From positions 990,938 through 1,054,937 of the forward strand of contig NW_020170391.1 in the NCBI RefSeq assembly GCF_000524195.1: DNA of 64,000 nucleotides, read 5' to 3'. The DNA comes from Echinococcus granulosus. Its lineage: Eukaryota; Platyhelminthes; Cestoda; Cyclophyllidea; Taeniidae. The notes beneath the pieces are model-generated. The model made no database searches, had not been told where the DNA came from, and saw only the letters and a list, made by a program, of their open reading frames with translations. The translations under genes were made by a program, and so were the position numbers. Shown here in pieces: positions 15,301 to 27,000 of the stretch (within the stretch, counting starts at the first letter, position 1; each line of letters begins with the position of its first letter).

Positions 15301-17682
15301 ATACCCCTCCTTTGTATTATTCATAAAAGTAACTAAAATAATCCTACTTGGACTTCCACGCAATATGCGATGCTTTATTCATGGATGTATTACCATCCCA
15401 GAAAGTAAACCTCCAAGGGTTAATCACTAATACGCTGAACGCAGGCAGGCAAAGGCAGGAGGTCAGAAGGACAGGCTTGCACATGCACCAGACATACTTT
15501 TAACTAATGCAGGGTGGATGAGGCGTTATTGGTTAGGCTGACATTTTCAGCCTACCATTGGCTGCAAAGTAGCGAATGAGAAAATAGAGAGCGGAATCAG
15601 TCTACCAATTGAAGCGGTGGACTCCATCGGCACAGGTGTAAGCATTGACTGTTCAATGTGCGGGTGCAGTGCCGCCTACGTACTTTGGCCTGCCTTCTTA
15701 TCTGTTTGATGCTAATCAAGGCCTCTGAGAGGTTGGTGGTGCCTACTCTCTGGATCCGCCAATCATCACGATACAACCATCGAGTGCCTTCCAAGCCCTG
15801 GACTTAACCATCTGATATCTCCAAATTTAAGCACCTCAGCCACTTAAGTCGCCATACTCTTCTTACACCTTCCTCAATCCGGATTTACATCTAAATATTT
15901 TCATCTACTCTATCAACCTACCGTGCCAACACTAACCCCTCATGGATGAGGAGAACAACAAGCCCATATCCATGGCTCCCAAGAAAAACCGGTAATATTA
16001 TAATCCCTGGTGCACCCCTTTTCATAATTTGTCTTATTTTAATGCGTCTTGAGCAAAAAATAGACTGTTCAACACCTAGTGGATGTAGAAATGGATTAGC
16101 ATGGCTGGGCGTGCATGGACGTACGCCGTCGTGATTCATCCGAGTGACTAATGCACTTTCTTTGTCCGGGTTCGCTGCAATGCTGTGTTGCACCTGCTCC
16201 TCTTCTACATTCCAAGTTTCTGGTTTTGCTAGTCCTACGAGCCACATTTATCTTTTTCAAACAGTATAATTGGTCTTTTCCATGTTTGTCTCGTTACGTA
16301 AAAAGGTGTGCGAGTGCTATTTGCAATCACTGATACTAATTTGGCTATTTAAGCTATTGGTGCAGACCATGTGTGAGGTGAGACAATTTTTCGGAAAGAA
16401 ACCGGACTGTTTACAAAAGCCGTGCCTTATTGCTTCAACCCACGGCGTTCATGGGGTATTTGAAGGACAAACAGGATAAATTATACCCCAACAAATGGTT
16501 CAATTTTTGGTAAACTACCTGAGTATTTCGTCACGTTAATTCATACCATCCTAGTGAAACTGATCACCATCTCTATGGCTATTTAGTTTGAGACACCACG
16601 TTTTCCTTACCTGCTCCATCATATCGATGGAGAATTTAGACACAAATGTCATTTGATAAATTCAAAACGTGATTTGTGATGGAACTTGCTGTAGGAATTA
16701 GCTGATACAGTCGAAATTAATAAACGGAAACCACTTTTTTGGTCTGATTTGGATCACCGGCGCCTTCAGGGTTTTTTGGTCGAGCTCTCTTAGGTGCCGT
16801 AAGAGCACTTTGTACTCATTCAAGTTTCGGTAGCCATATTATGACATACTATTTTAATCCAATCACGAGGATATAGCTATTTCTCTACACTTGTATCTTT
16901 TTTGAAAAGTTCACTTTTTTTGTCTGCTCTAACGGTTACATTTCTCAGCACCCTGAACTGTCAAAGATACAATGACTTATGGTGTTCATGGTTTCTTAAT
17001 AAAAACCCCTTCCCAATTTAATCGCAGGACTTGGCGTAGAGCATCAAGTATTATAAGTGTATCCGTAATGCAGGAGGTAAGCTCCTTCTCCCCTTTTTAA
17101 ATCCGTGTATCACGCACATCCAGCACTTTGGCAGTTTTGGTGACAAGTGGTGCGCAAACAAGAACCCACTCCGAAGCATCATATTCTAGAACTTTTCCTC
17201 CCTGTTTGAATGAATTAACGCGTTATTCAAGCAACATGCAATTTCATTCGGAGCATCATCAATCACCATTTCTCAGTCTTTGAAATGTCGGGACATCTTT
17301 GCGTTTGGTTTCACCTTTAGATGCAAAAACTTAAACGATTGATCACGTTTTTCCCCATAAATATGAGTGGTTTTATATGTATGATTACTTTTATTATCTT
17401 CTCTTCTATAATGAGTGTTTATGTGCAAAAAACAAGGATTTTGTATACGTTTCCACATTCTGAAATGGTGCTTAAAGATTCTCCCTGTAATAGTAGAAAA
17501 ACGAGTCATACAAGGACCACACCTACTGCAGTTCATCAAAATTTATTTGAACTTACTAAATTTTTATGAATGAAATTCGCGTTTTTAGCCTACCACCAGA
17601 TTCTGCGAAATCGACAACTGTGAAATACATCGAAACGAAACAGAATCATTACAACATTTCTTGCATTTTCACAGTGACATAG
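9321..17682. other. AT-rich intergenic DNA, no supported gene
   Basis: No coding exon is recognised. Features seen are a GC-richer patch at about 15,430-15,830 with a hairpin between two CCAAT-type boxes, and an AT-rich segment around 14,820-14,860 with short inverted repeats. From roughly 16 kb rightwards the plus strand becomes visibly T-rich, which would fit the start of the otopetrin transcription unit. That is inference only. Confidence 0.55.
15534..15554. repeat. Hairpin with 8-bp arms between two CCAAT-type boxes
   Basis: TAGGCTGA and its exact reverse complement TCAGCCTA are separated by five bases. ATTGG (an inverted CCAAT box) lies immediately on the left and CCATTGG just to the right. 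The arrangement could be a promoter element for the downstream plus-strand gene, but no start site is visible. Confidence 0.5.
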
Positions 17683-18171
17683 CTAAGATATTTTACTCTT
17701 CGCAATTGTTTGACTCATTACAGTGTTTGAAACTCGGGTAGCTTGCGCTTTTTCTATCGGTGCCTTCAACGGTGGCGCGATATTCTTGCGTGTAGTCCAG
17801 GCCACCATCTGTCCAGTAAGTAGACCGGACTCGGGCCAGTAAACTACGGGAAGTGAATGCAGCACGAGGCAATCCGTCAAAGTCAGCCTTATCTCACGTC
17901 GTAGTGCTTCACCCAATTGTTCTTCAGTGTTTCGTGAGCCACATAATGGACAAACTTCCGCTGTGGATGTGGTTTGTCGTAATGTCATCGGCACAACTAA
18001 CACCTCTTTTAAAAGTTTTGTGATGACACAAAATGTTGGACTTTTCCAGACCACCGTGTTTACTCCGAATGAGGGTACATTTGTGAGCTCAGATCGAAAA
18101 GAAGTATTTTTTGGTTTATTCTCAGGTTTAACTTTTGCAAAGTATGGCGTAATATTGTGGTGTGTGAACAA
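17683..18171 (-). other. Orphan open frame, 162 codons, unknown
   Basis: This is the longest uninterrupted frame in the left third of the window, and its composition is more balanced than that of its neighbours. The 5' end of the frame is a TTG; the first ATG in frame comes well inside, before a stretch with a CPLCGS motif, a possible half zinc knuckle. Helix-like and basic segments follow and it ends in TIAKSKIS. I recognise no family. It could be an exon of an unlocated gene, a decayed element, or chance. The complementary strand is also open for 82 codons, which weakens the coding case. Confidence 0.2.
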
Positions 18172-19377
18172 ATGATGTCTGATTTGATATTTTATTAGAG
18201 TCTGTTTTTCCGTCCTTGTGAGAAAGTGGCTCAGCTAAACGGGGCTAGGATTTAGACCTGCACTTTCAGGGCTTTTAAAGTTGTTTATACGAGCATTCGT
18301 GTCGATTTACAGTGCTCAAGGTAGCCTGTATCCCCCAATTCATGTTTCTTTAATCAGTGCTTCTGTAAGAGGGCCCGGTGTCTGTTTAAACCAGCTCACC
18401 ACTATTGTCTTCACATCTTCATTTTGTGTTACTGGTCCTGATTAAACTTCCGTTTTATTTGAGGTCGGTCTGAATTGCAAAATAACTGGGTTTATTCTAA
18501 GTTGCAAGGGTGGCCCTACTGTGGTGGCTTAATGGAAAGGGAAAGTTACTTTAAGCAAATTGCACTGCCTTGTGCCTGCAAAAGCAAGGATTTTGTGTCT
18601 GAGGCTTATTTTTTATCCGCAAATTCTCCTTGTATTTGATCCATCTCCAGGCATCCTTATTTGAAAGGGGCATAGATAGGGTCACTATGCCTCCACATCT
18701 TACTTTACATAATTTCATTTTAAGGTATATTTTCTGCTAAAAACTAGATTCCTTCTTAGAGAAAGGATAATAGTGATAGAAGGCGGGATTGCGTTACCTT
18801 CTTTCACCCCCCGACAATTTTTTCTTTAAAATGAACCAAATTCTAAAGTAAAAGAATTCTGAGTGTGGCCCCCGTGGATACACGTTTTATAAAACCCTCT
18901 CTAGTTTACTACATCCCGCCTTATCTTGTGGATCTGCTAATCTCACTTTTGCAACCTTCCACCTTACCGATGTGGATTGGGGGAATGGTGGAGTTTTTTT
19001 ATTATTTTCTGGAGTCTACGTTTGTTGCGTTTAACAGCCCAGTAAAGTTGTCTATCTTTTGACCCCGAACTGCTGTATTCATGGTTGACTGTGAAACGAT
19101 CATATGTCTACATTCATATTTCCAAACTAATCACGTTTTAGATTTTATTAGCCCTCGTCTCTTACCAAATGATTATTTAGTGACCTCTAGAATGGCAGTG
19201 CTACTTTATTGGTAATTTTCCACTTAATAAAGTTCCAAATTTCCTTTAAATTATTACTTTTTAAACCAGTCTAGGGAGCTCATGGTGATTTTGATGTGGA
19301 TTAAGTTATCATAAAATAGGAAGTCTGCTTTAGCACGCCACCTGTTTGCGTATTTTGTTAGCAGTAAGCGTCAACTC

Positions 19378-19398
19378 TTCGAATCACTGTGATTCGAA
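19378..19398. repeat. 21-bp perfect palindrome with TTCGAA ends
   Basis: The arms TTCGAATCAC and GTGATTCGAA are exact reverse complements around a single central T. TTCGAA at both ends resembles joined heat-shock-factor half-sites (TTC/GAA), though spacing does not match a standard array. It may be a dimeric transcription-factor site or a small inverted-repeat remnant. Confidence 0.55.
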
Positions 19399-22300
19399 CA
19401 AATTTTTTACTTTGTGAAGTGGAACATTGCTGACTCATCGCAGTATGGCGCTATCGCCCTTGGGTAAAATCGATAAACCGGTGCAAACGCGTCAAAACAT
19501 GGCGCCATCAATTTGTCGCTTATCTGGGCTGAGCAGTTTAACACCACAACCACGGGACGTGTGTGCGCACCAGACTCTCTCTCCTGTGGCGGTAGCTATG
19601 CTTTCCCTATGGGCTTTTGAATCTCTCATCTTTTTGACGGGTTTGTCTTAAATCTATTTAAGCAAAAATCATTTGTCTTCATTACCTTAATTACAAAAAG
19701 ACGCACTGTCTCTGGGCGCATGCGAAATATCTCATCGTTTTACGTCGCTTCAAATGTATTCTGCATTTTTAAATTGGCCACTCAAGGTCACGCAACTGTT
19801 TTCGTCCTTTTTTGCTCGGATTTCCGGTGGTGGATATACGTATGAAACTTCACTAAGTGCTTTCATTTACATGCACAATCACATCAAACACTGAATTCTC
19901 TTTGCCGTAACCTTTTCTTTGCCGTCATCCATGGGGGAAGCCGGCATCTTTTTCTTCGTGTACGATAAATCGCGCCTACGTTTTGCCAACGGGTTGACCC
20001 GGAAAGGTCAATGTTGTTTTTTTTGTGTACGAATTTGAAGTCCCAGAAGTTTTTTCTGTGATGGGACCTATGGTGGGTTGAGAAGGTCCGTGAATCGTAA
20101 AACTTCTCACATGCCAGCACATCTTTCACGCCATCACCATAGCTGCAACCGCCAGTTAATCTGGCATAATTAAGTGATGCTGAAGTTTCAGTATCTGCTT
20201 GTCAACGCAGCTAGTTGTGGAATGGCTGCAAATTTACGATCCTAGCGCCTTGTCACGATGGATTTCCCTTTTCATAGCCATTAGAACTTTTAACCGTCGC
20301 AGCACGATTGCTCAGAGTTCAGTAGATGTTTTAAGTTCATTTTTTATTTGCAAATGAGTGGCGTAAATCATTGTTCATGAGCGAAAGGACCTACAATATG
20401 AATTTTTAGATCTTAAAGTCTAATTTACTTTATAAAATCACCAAAAATTTCAGTGAATTTTCAGAATTAATTTTACCATTACCGTTTAAACTCCGTGTTA
20501 CAGGTATGCGCGTGTTGTTAATCTAGCCCAAACTTTAAAAACTCTCAAACACTTTATTGATGTGTGTACTTTATCCTTTGTCCTTTACCCATTATCGTTT
20601 TGTGCGTGCATTGATTGTAAACCAGTACACCGTAGTTACCAGAACGGATGTTTGAAGGACAAAAAATTCAGGCATTGTCGTATTGACTCCTCGTTCAGCA
20701 CCACGTATTCCATCATGCTTCGTTAATCTGGTACTTTATGCTTTTATGCAGAATGGAAACCCGTTCTATCATTCGCGATTATTAGCACTCCTGCTTATCA
20801 TCGTTGCCTGGGCAATAACTTGTTAGTACAATTATCTGCCAATTCTCGTCCATCCTTAGTTGAGCGCATGCATAACTGAGGCTCACCCCCACAATCATCA
20901 AATTCATTCATATTTTGCTTTAGTTCTCCATCCTTTCCGTTTTGAGAAGCGGCAGGATTTGGAATGCAAGTAGTATCTACACTCGTGTGGCTCCTAACCA
21001 TCAGCAATTGCTGTTTGGAGAGCAATCTTATATCATAAACATTTACTCTGCGCACGCACCCTTCTTGCCCTGGCTGTCCTCTCGTTTGACGGGGTTTTAG
21101 TTGGTTACTTAGAAGCTCTCCGGTTGAATATGTGCTGATACCAACTGTTCTCTTTTTTAGAGATGAGTACGAGCGAAAGATCAGAAACCCTCGGTATGCT
21201 GGCTGTCTCTTCTGTATAACACGTGTGTGTAGCACCGTTTCTTTTGACCATACTTTGTGGCTGCGATACAATCCTACGGTGATTCGTAGATTTTATCCGA
21301 CTTTTTCTGTTGATTCTCCTCTTCACCTATGTGGTTTGACTGCTTAATTGGGTGAAATAATTTTTAATTGCGTTTGACCAGAATTTCCAATTGTTTCGAA
21401 ACCCACGTTTTACCAGGAACGTGTAATTTTGTAATGCAGGTTCATCGTTGTCATATACCACTTGGCGAGGTCGGCGAAATGCAGTGACCCGTTGTAAGTG
21501 TGACCACTACCAACGTGTGGATGATTTGTTTTGGGCCGAACGGCGGATTTTTAGAGATGGGGGATGAAGGGGGTGAAGGGGGAACGCTTGGAGGCGGTAG
21601 GCTGCTGCATTTCAATGTCACATATCAACAATTGTATGTTCTGTTTTGTCCTTTTGATAGGAGAATGAAAACTGCCGCCAGTTGGGGAAAAAAAAACTAC
21701 CAATGGCATTGTCTGTCTTGTCCAGAAAACCGCATCTATTAATTTGCATGGTGGTGTTAACTACCATAACTAGCTCTGTCTCTGACTGCAGTCCTTATTT
21801 TTGTCGCTAATAAATAACGATGTGATGATTATTCAACACCTTGGTGTGGGACCTCTGCTCCGCAAAGCTGGATTCTCTAAAAACCTTTTTTGTATCCGGA
21901 TAAGACATTTTTGAACAGCGCCCGCTATTTCATTTCGAAAGAACATTCCTTCACGGTAATAGGACTTATTGCAAAAGTTGTTAGTTTAGGCGCTGATATC
22001 ACCATACGACCTTCACTGGTTAAGGTAGGTGGTGAGGATGCCCCAGAGCTATGTAGGTGCATTGCGCATCCGCTCAAAACCCTTGATTATTCATTTATTT
22101 GTTGACAGAGATTCGTAGTCTTCACATTTGTCGTGTATTATACATTGGCTTGATTATCAGTGGTATCAAAAATTGCAGTCCGTGCCTATACAGGAGGATT
22201 TATTAAGACTGTTGCCTGAAAATACTGTTTGATTCACTTCCAATATCTTATCTTTGGCTACTCTGACCTGGTGCAAAGTTCAAGAGGCACAGTTCTATCC

Positions 22301-23433
22301 CGAGAGTCATTTAAGAAGGTGCAAAGGTTGAGGGATGTATGGCAGTTATATCTAAGTGGTCCAAACCTTTTATGCTCTGGTACTTCACTCAAGTTCAACC
22401 ATGATTGGTGAGTGATCTTTCATCATTGAAAGACTTCAATCGGATTGTGGAAACTGCTCCAAATCTGGTAGATGCTCCTACAGACTGCTTCTTCTTAATC
22501 CATGTAGTCCCTCGTCTTAACATCTCGATTGACCACCTCAAAATCAATTTTGTCGATTGGAAAAAATGCATTCTTTCTTAGCTTCATGGCTCAGAATCTA
22601 GCTGTACTGCATGTTCTGTGATATGTCCTCATTTGTGCAGTAGTTTATTAGTCGGCCAAGAGAGCGCATTTTGAAACGATTTTACCATCCACTTACTATG
22701 TGAAAAGTAATTCGTCACACTATATTGAAAAGTGGTACCTGACAAATGAATTGTCACTGTTTTCCAGCTTGTAAGCACTTTATTCAATCACCTAATGCAA
22801 CCGCTATTTTTAATATCCTTGAATAGTGGTGTTTTTGCTCCAAGCCTTTCGCAGTCACTTAAGCAGACTCATGTAACAAATCATTTACAATCAGGCAGGT
22901 AGCAGAGATTTCTGTACTTTTTGTCAACTCTCTTGTCTGCTGTCTGATCGAAAGTCACTTATTTTCGTCAGTTTCTCTCTAAGGGCATGGTTACATTAGG
23001 ATTTTGGATCGTAGGTTAAAGAGAACGAAACCAAGCTTTTAGCTGGAATAGTAGTGCCTCTGAATATCTATTTCAACTTAACAGATGCAATAAAGTTACG
23101 CATTGGGCCTTCTAAGAAGGAACTTTTTGAGAAACGGGTAATCCACACAAGACTGTGCTTTCTTCAGAAAATTTAAGTTTCTTTATTGGGATCCTCCAGA
23201 ATCAATTTTTAGCACACCGTTATCACATGAGATTAGGCATGACACGTGAGTTTTCAGCACTCTGAATCTCCCTTAAAGTCTCAATAAGCCAAATCAGTAT
23301 GAGCGAAGATGCATTGCATAAGTAGAGAAGAGCCTGGGGCTATGATCATTCCCTCCGGCTATGCCGTCGAATAAAAAGTATAACCAGTACTGGCTGGAGG
23401 GTTGCGTAGCTAAAAATTCAGTCGAACTACCAA

Positions 23434-23450
23434 ATCACTGCTAGTGATTG
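23434..23450. repeat. 17-bp palindrome
   Basis: AATCACT and AGTGATT are exact reverse complements around GCT. It lies about 600 bases upstream of the first readable otopetrin exon. No function can be assigned. Confidence 0.4.
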
Positions 23451-24065
23451 GCAGCCTAAGTCGTTTGTCTTATTGTTGCCTCCTTTTCCCTCTGCCACCG
23501 CCACTTTGAAGGGGAAAGGTGGGAATCTAAAGCGATGGTTTTAGGTGAACGTATTTTTACGCACTGGTGAACATTTGCCCTGGTACTAAGATTATTAAAG
23601 TCGTCGTGTCTTTGAAGGGACATTATCGATAGAAGGGGTTTGAGTTCGGATTATGCATAAACTTCCTTGTGTGCTTCAAGTTGCAGTGTATTACAACTTG
23701 ATTGAAAGTGCATAAAATAAAATTGAATTCACGTAATTTACAGATAAATGAAATTTCTAGTAATTTCCCCCATCAGATGTGGTTGTCTTATCATCCAGAG
23801 ACTAGGTTACTCCGTTGGTTTGGGTCGAAAGATGTGTCCAACTCCTCCAACGATCCTGAGTTCCAAGACTAAGCGGCTGCAAAAATCATTTAGAGGGGTC
23901 ATCAAAGTAAAGGCAATACTTTTAACTAATATCTTTTGAAAGCGTTAAAATAGAGTAGTGCTGTTGTTATATTTATGGTATGTTCCAGAGCACAAGGGTG
24001 CACATCAGTCGCTTAGCGGCCTGGCATTATTGTTCTTGTTGTTTTTTTCCATTTTTTACCTCTAG

Positions 24066-27000
24066 AACAAATGACCGGAGGTCGTTTTGCATCCTCTACC
24101 TTTCTCTCATGGCCTCGGCCAGCATTGCAGTTGCCGTGCAGGCGATGGATGAGAAGGTATGCAACCTCCTTCCTTCATGTCCTCTCTCTGGTTCACAGGG
24201 TAGACTTTTTTTTTCCTAATTTTTTTAGCTCTAACTAATCGAATTGTAGATCCACAAAGTAACCCGTATTTCGGATACTGGATTTGCCAGCTGGCATGAC
24301 CCGCTCACTACCGAGCCAGGATTTTGGCATTAGGCGTAGAACTTTTCAAATTTACACCCTGTGGTTTCATATTGGGCTGGAAGGAAAGCGGCAGAAGTAC
24401 TGATAAACCAGCAGTGGGAAGAGTGATTTTTATGTGCCTACCATCCCTACCATCCACCATCGATGCTTCAGAAACCTATATAAGCATATGAAATGTATAA
24501 GTGATGGAAGTGGCACACAAAACAGTGTACAGCCTTCAAACGCTCTTGCACCATCACTGTGCAAAAGTACCTCCTCCATTATGGTCTGCCCAGTGTCGAT
24601 ATGCGTGCATTGGTTTGGCCTATTTTGTAAACCGAAGACCCCTTTGATTTGACAGAATTCGGTTGATCACGAATTGATGCAATAAGATTTTGTAATCATC
24701 TCCAGCACCATCTATGCGCCTTTTAATTGAGCAGTAGATAATGCATTTAACAAGATATTTTTAACAACAGCGCTACTCGTCTTCTCATGGGATTAATCCA
24801 ACCGAAAGACCCTGTGAGTAGCCTTGCTGAGGAGCCGCAAATGCATATTAGCTGGGGAGTTAACATCTCCAAGGTAGCAAGCTCGAATTGTTAGTTCATC
24901 TGTACTTTTTGGTTTTCCTTTTATTTTATCACTGGCCTCTGGCGCAATGATTATTATTGCGCACATAAGCTAGCGGTAACAAGTACTGGCATCGAGATTG
25001 AGGAGCGAAAAGAATTATTTTGCTTTTTTACCTTTTTTGATAAAAAAGAAAGCTAACATGTCATGTTGACATGAAACACTCGTGGATTAATCGGTAGAAT
25101 TCCGTAACAAGTGTAATATGATTTATGTGTAAAGGTCCTTATTTTTCATACAGTCGGGAGTCGGACATTCAGGATGGAACGATTGTTTTGGCACACAATG
25201 GCAAATTTGTCCTGACAGCTTTGAAAGTGTAGTTTTACTACGTCATATCTAGTAAATCGTAAGTTGACTCACTAGGCAACCCAAGTCAAAACGTACATTA
25301 AATTTGAATTCACTAATAAATTTATATCGAAGATGGTGCAACATTACACCTCCTCCCGCTCTCGAAAGAATGCCTCTTTAGCCATAACGAAGGTGAAAGA
25401 AATTTTGGGTGACAGAGATGCAGCAATGCTCAGCAGACGGATGATGGCCTCAACCGCACTCGTCTATCCAGCGAGTCAGATGCGGACCTTTTTGCACATT
25501 AATAGCTGCGTATGATTCTAGACTTGGTAACTGCCTGTCCATGGGTGCAATTCTGCTTATTGCCAATCGTCTTTTCGGCCATATCCTCACCACCTAATTT
25601 TTTCTTAGCAGATCGTTAATATTTTTGACTCATTGACTTCAAAAGCATTCAAAAAAAAGCGTTTTGTCCTTCGACCGCACGGGCAATGGAATATTGTATT
25701 GGTGGAGCCATTTTGGCTTATTATTCTCCATTCTCCTGGTCTGATTCAATTAACCCACTTGTTTAACTTCACTTTGCTAGTTAATTTTGAGCCTAAAGGA
25801 TTAATAAGTACCTAAAAATTACGACCGTTGAGTGGTTAATTGATTTTGAAATCACAAGAGGTACTTTGGCTTTGTTATACCAGAGCTACAACAACACTAC
25901 CTGCCAAAGAACTGTGTAGGTCCAATTAGACAGTTTATGCATGGATAATAACACCTATTAATTTCGTCGGGTAAGTGAGCTTCCTGGAAATTGTGAAGTA
26001 GTTGGGTGTATGCCAGGCTTGATTAGCCTGACAAAGGAAGGCTCACTCGTTTTGCCATCAAATTTTCAGTCACGGTAATAATCTGACCTGATTTTTAGGA
26101 AGATTAACATTTAAATTGAGTGCACAGCGTCCTATTCGATTCAAGACGATGGCATCACAGCGATCTCTTCGAGGTCATGATTCTGCTTGGGACGTGACTG
26201 CCTGCATTTGGAGCATAATTTTTAAAATTTTCCTTTGAATTCCAATGCGTATGGAGGTAACGCAAAAACGCTCTGCGCTCGCATTCCAGACATTCAAGGT
26301 ATATATAGTAACGTCAATTCAAGTGCTTTTAGATAGCTGGAAGGAAATACAACGTTACCATGCTTATTAATGTAATTAAATTGTTGAAGAGTTGCTAAAT
26401 TTGCGACACAATCTTTGTCTTATGGTTCTACCTGTACATGTGTCAAATGAAGTGATTTGGCCTTTGGTTCACTTTTTTGCCATTTTAAGTTACATTTCTT
26501 AATACTACTGTTTTGGAGGTAGTGTTAGCAATCAAATGACCAATTGAAAGATGGGAAATTTTCCTATAAACACCTAGTAATTACACACTCCAGCGTGGCC
26601 ATCGCCTCTCACTATTCCAAGTTTTTACTCTCCATATCGGGCTTAAGCTGTTATTTTTCCGAGGTATTGATCTTTTGGATTCCGAACGAGCACCACATGC
26701 ACCAATTAATAGCACCTCTAGCCATATCCACTTGCTACTAATTAATTAACCTCTCACACGCCTGGGATTCTAAACTTATTATTTGTGATCTTGAGCTGTT
26801 AGAGCTGATTTGAGTTCGCAGTATCACAAAACGTTGACGGTATCTTTGAGTCGTAGGAATTTCGTGGCCGATCTCTTAAAATATCTTAACATCGAAACGA
26901 GATATGTCAGCGTTGGACAGTACAGTGTGCTTGCAGACACTTGAACTTTGACCACGAAACCGTCAAGTTGTGAATATTTACTTAGTACGTAATGCGCTGT

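Larger units (their letters stand above)
18172..24065. other. Intergenic or upstream otopetrin intron, no supported exon
   Basis: The first readable otopetrin exon begins at 24,066 with an acceptor that expects two bases of a preceding codon, so at least one earlier exon must exist; it probably lies in this stretch or further left. I could not identify it. A minus-strand frame of 157 codons at 20,798-21,271 starts with TTG, has no recognised motif and is not called as a gene. The plus strand here is T-rich in most lines. Confidence 0.5.

Noticed and set aside
20798..21271. 157-codon minus-strand frame
   Set aside because: Begins with TTG, has no recognised motif, and overlaps other frames on both strands; length alone is not enough.
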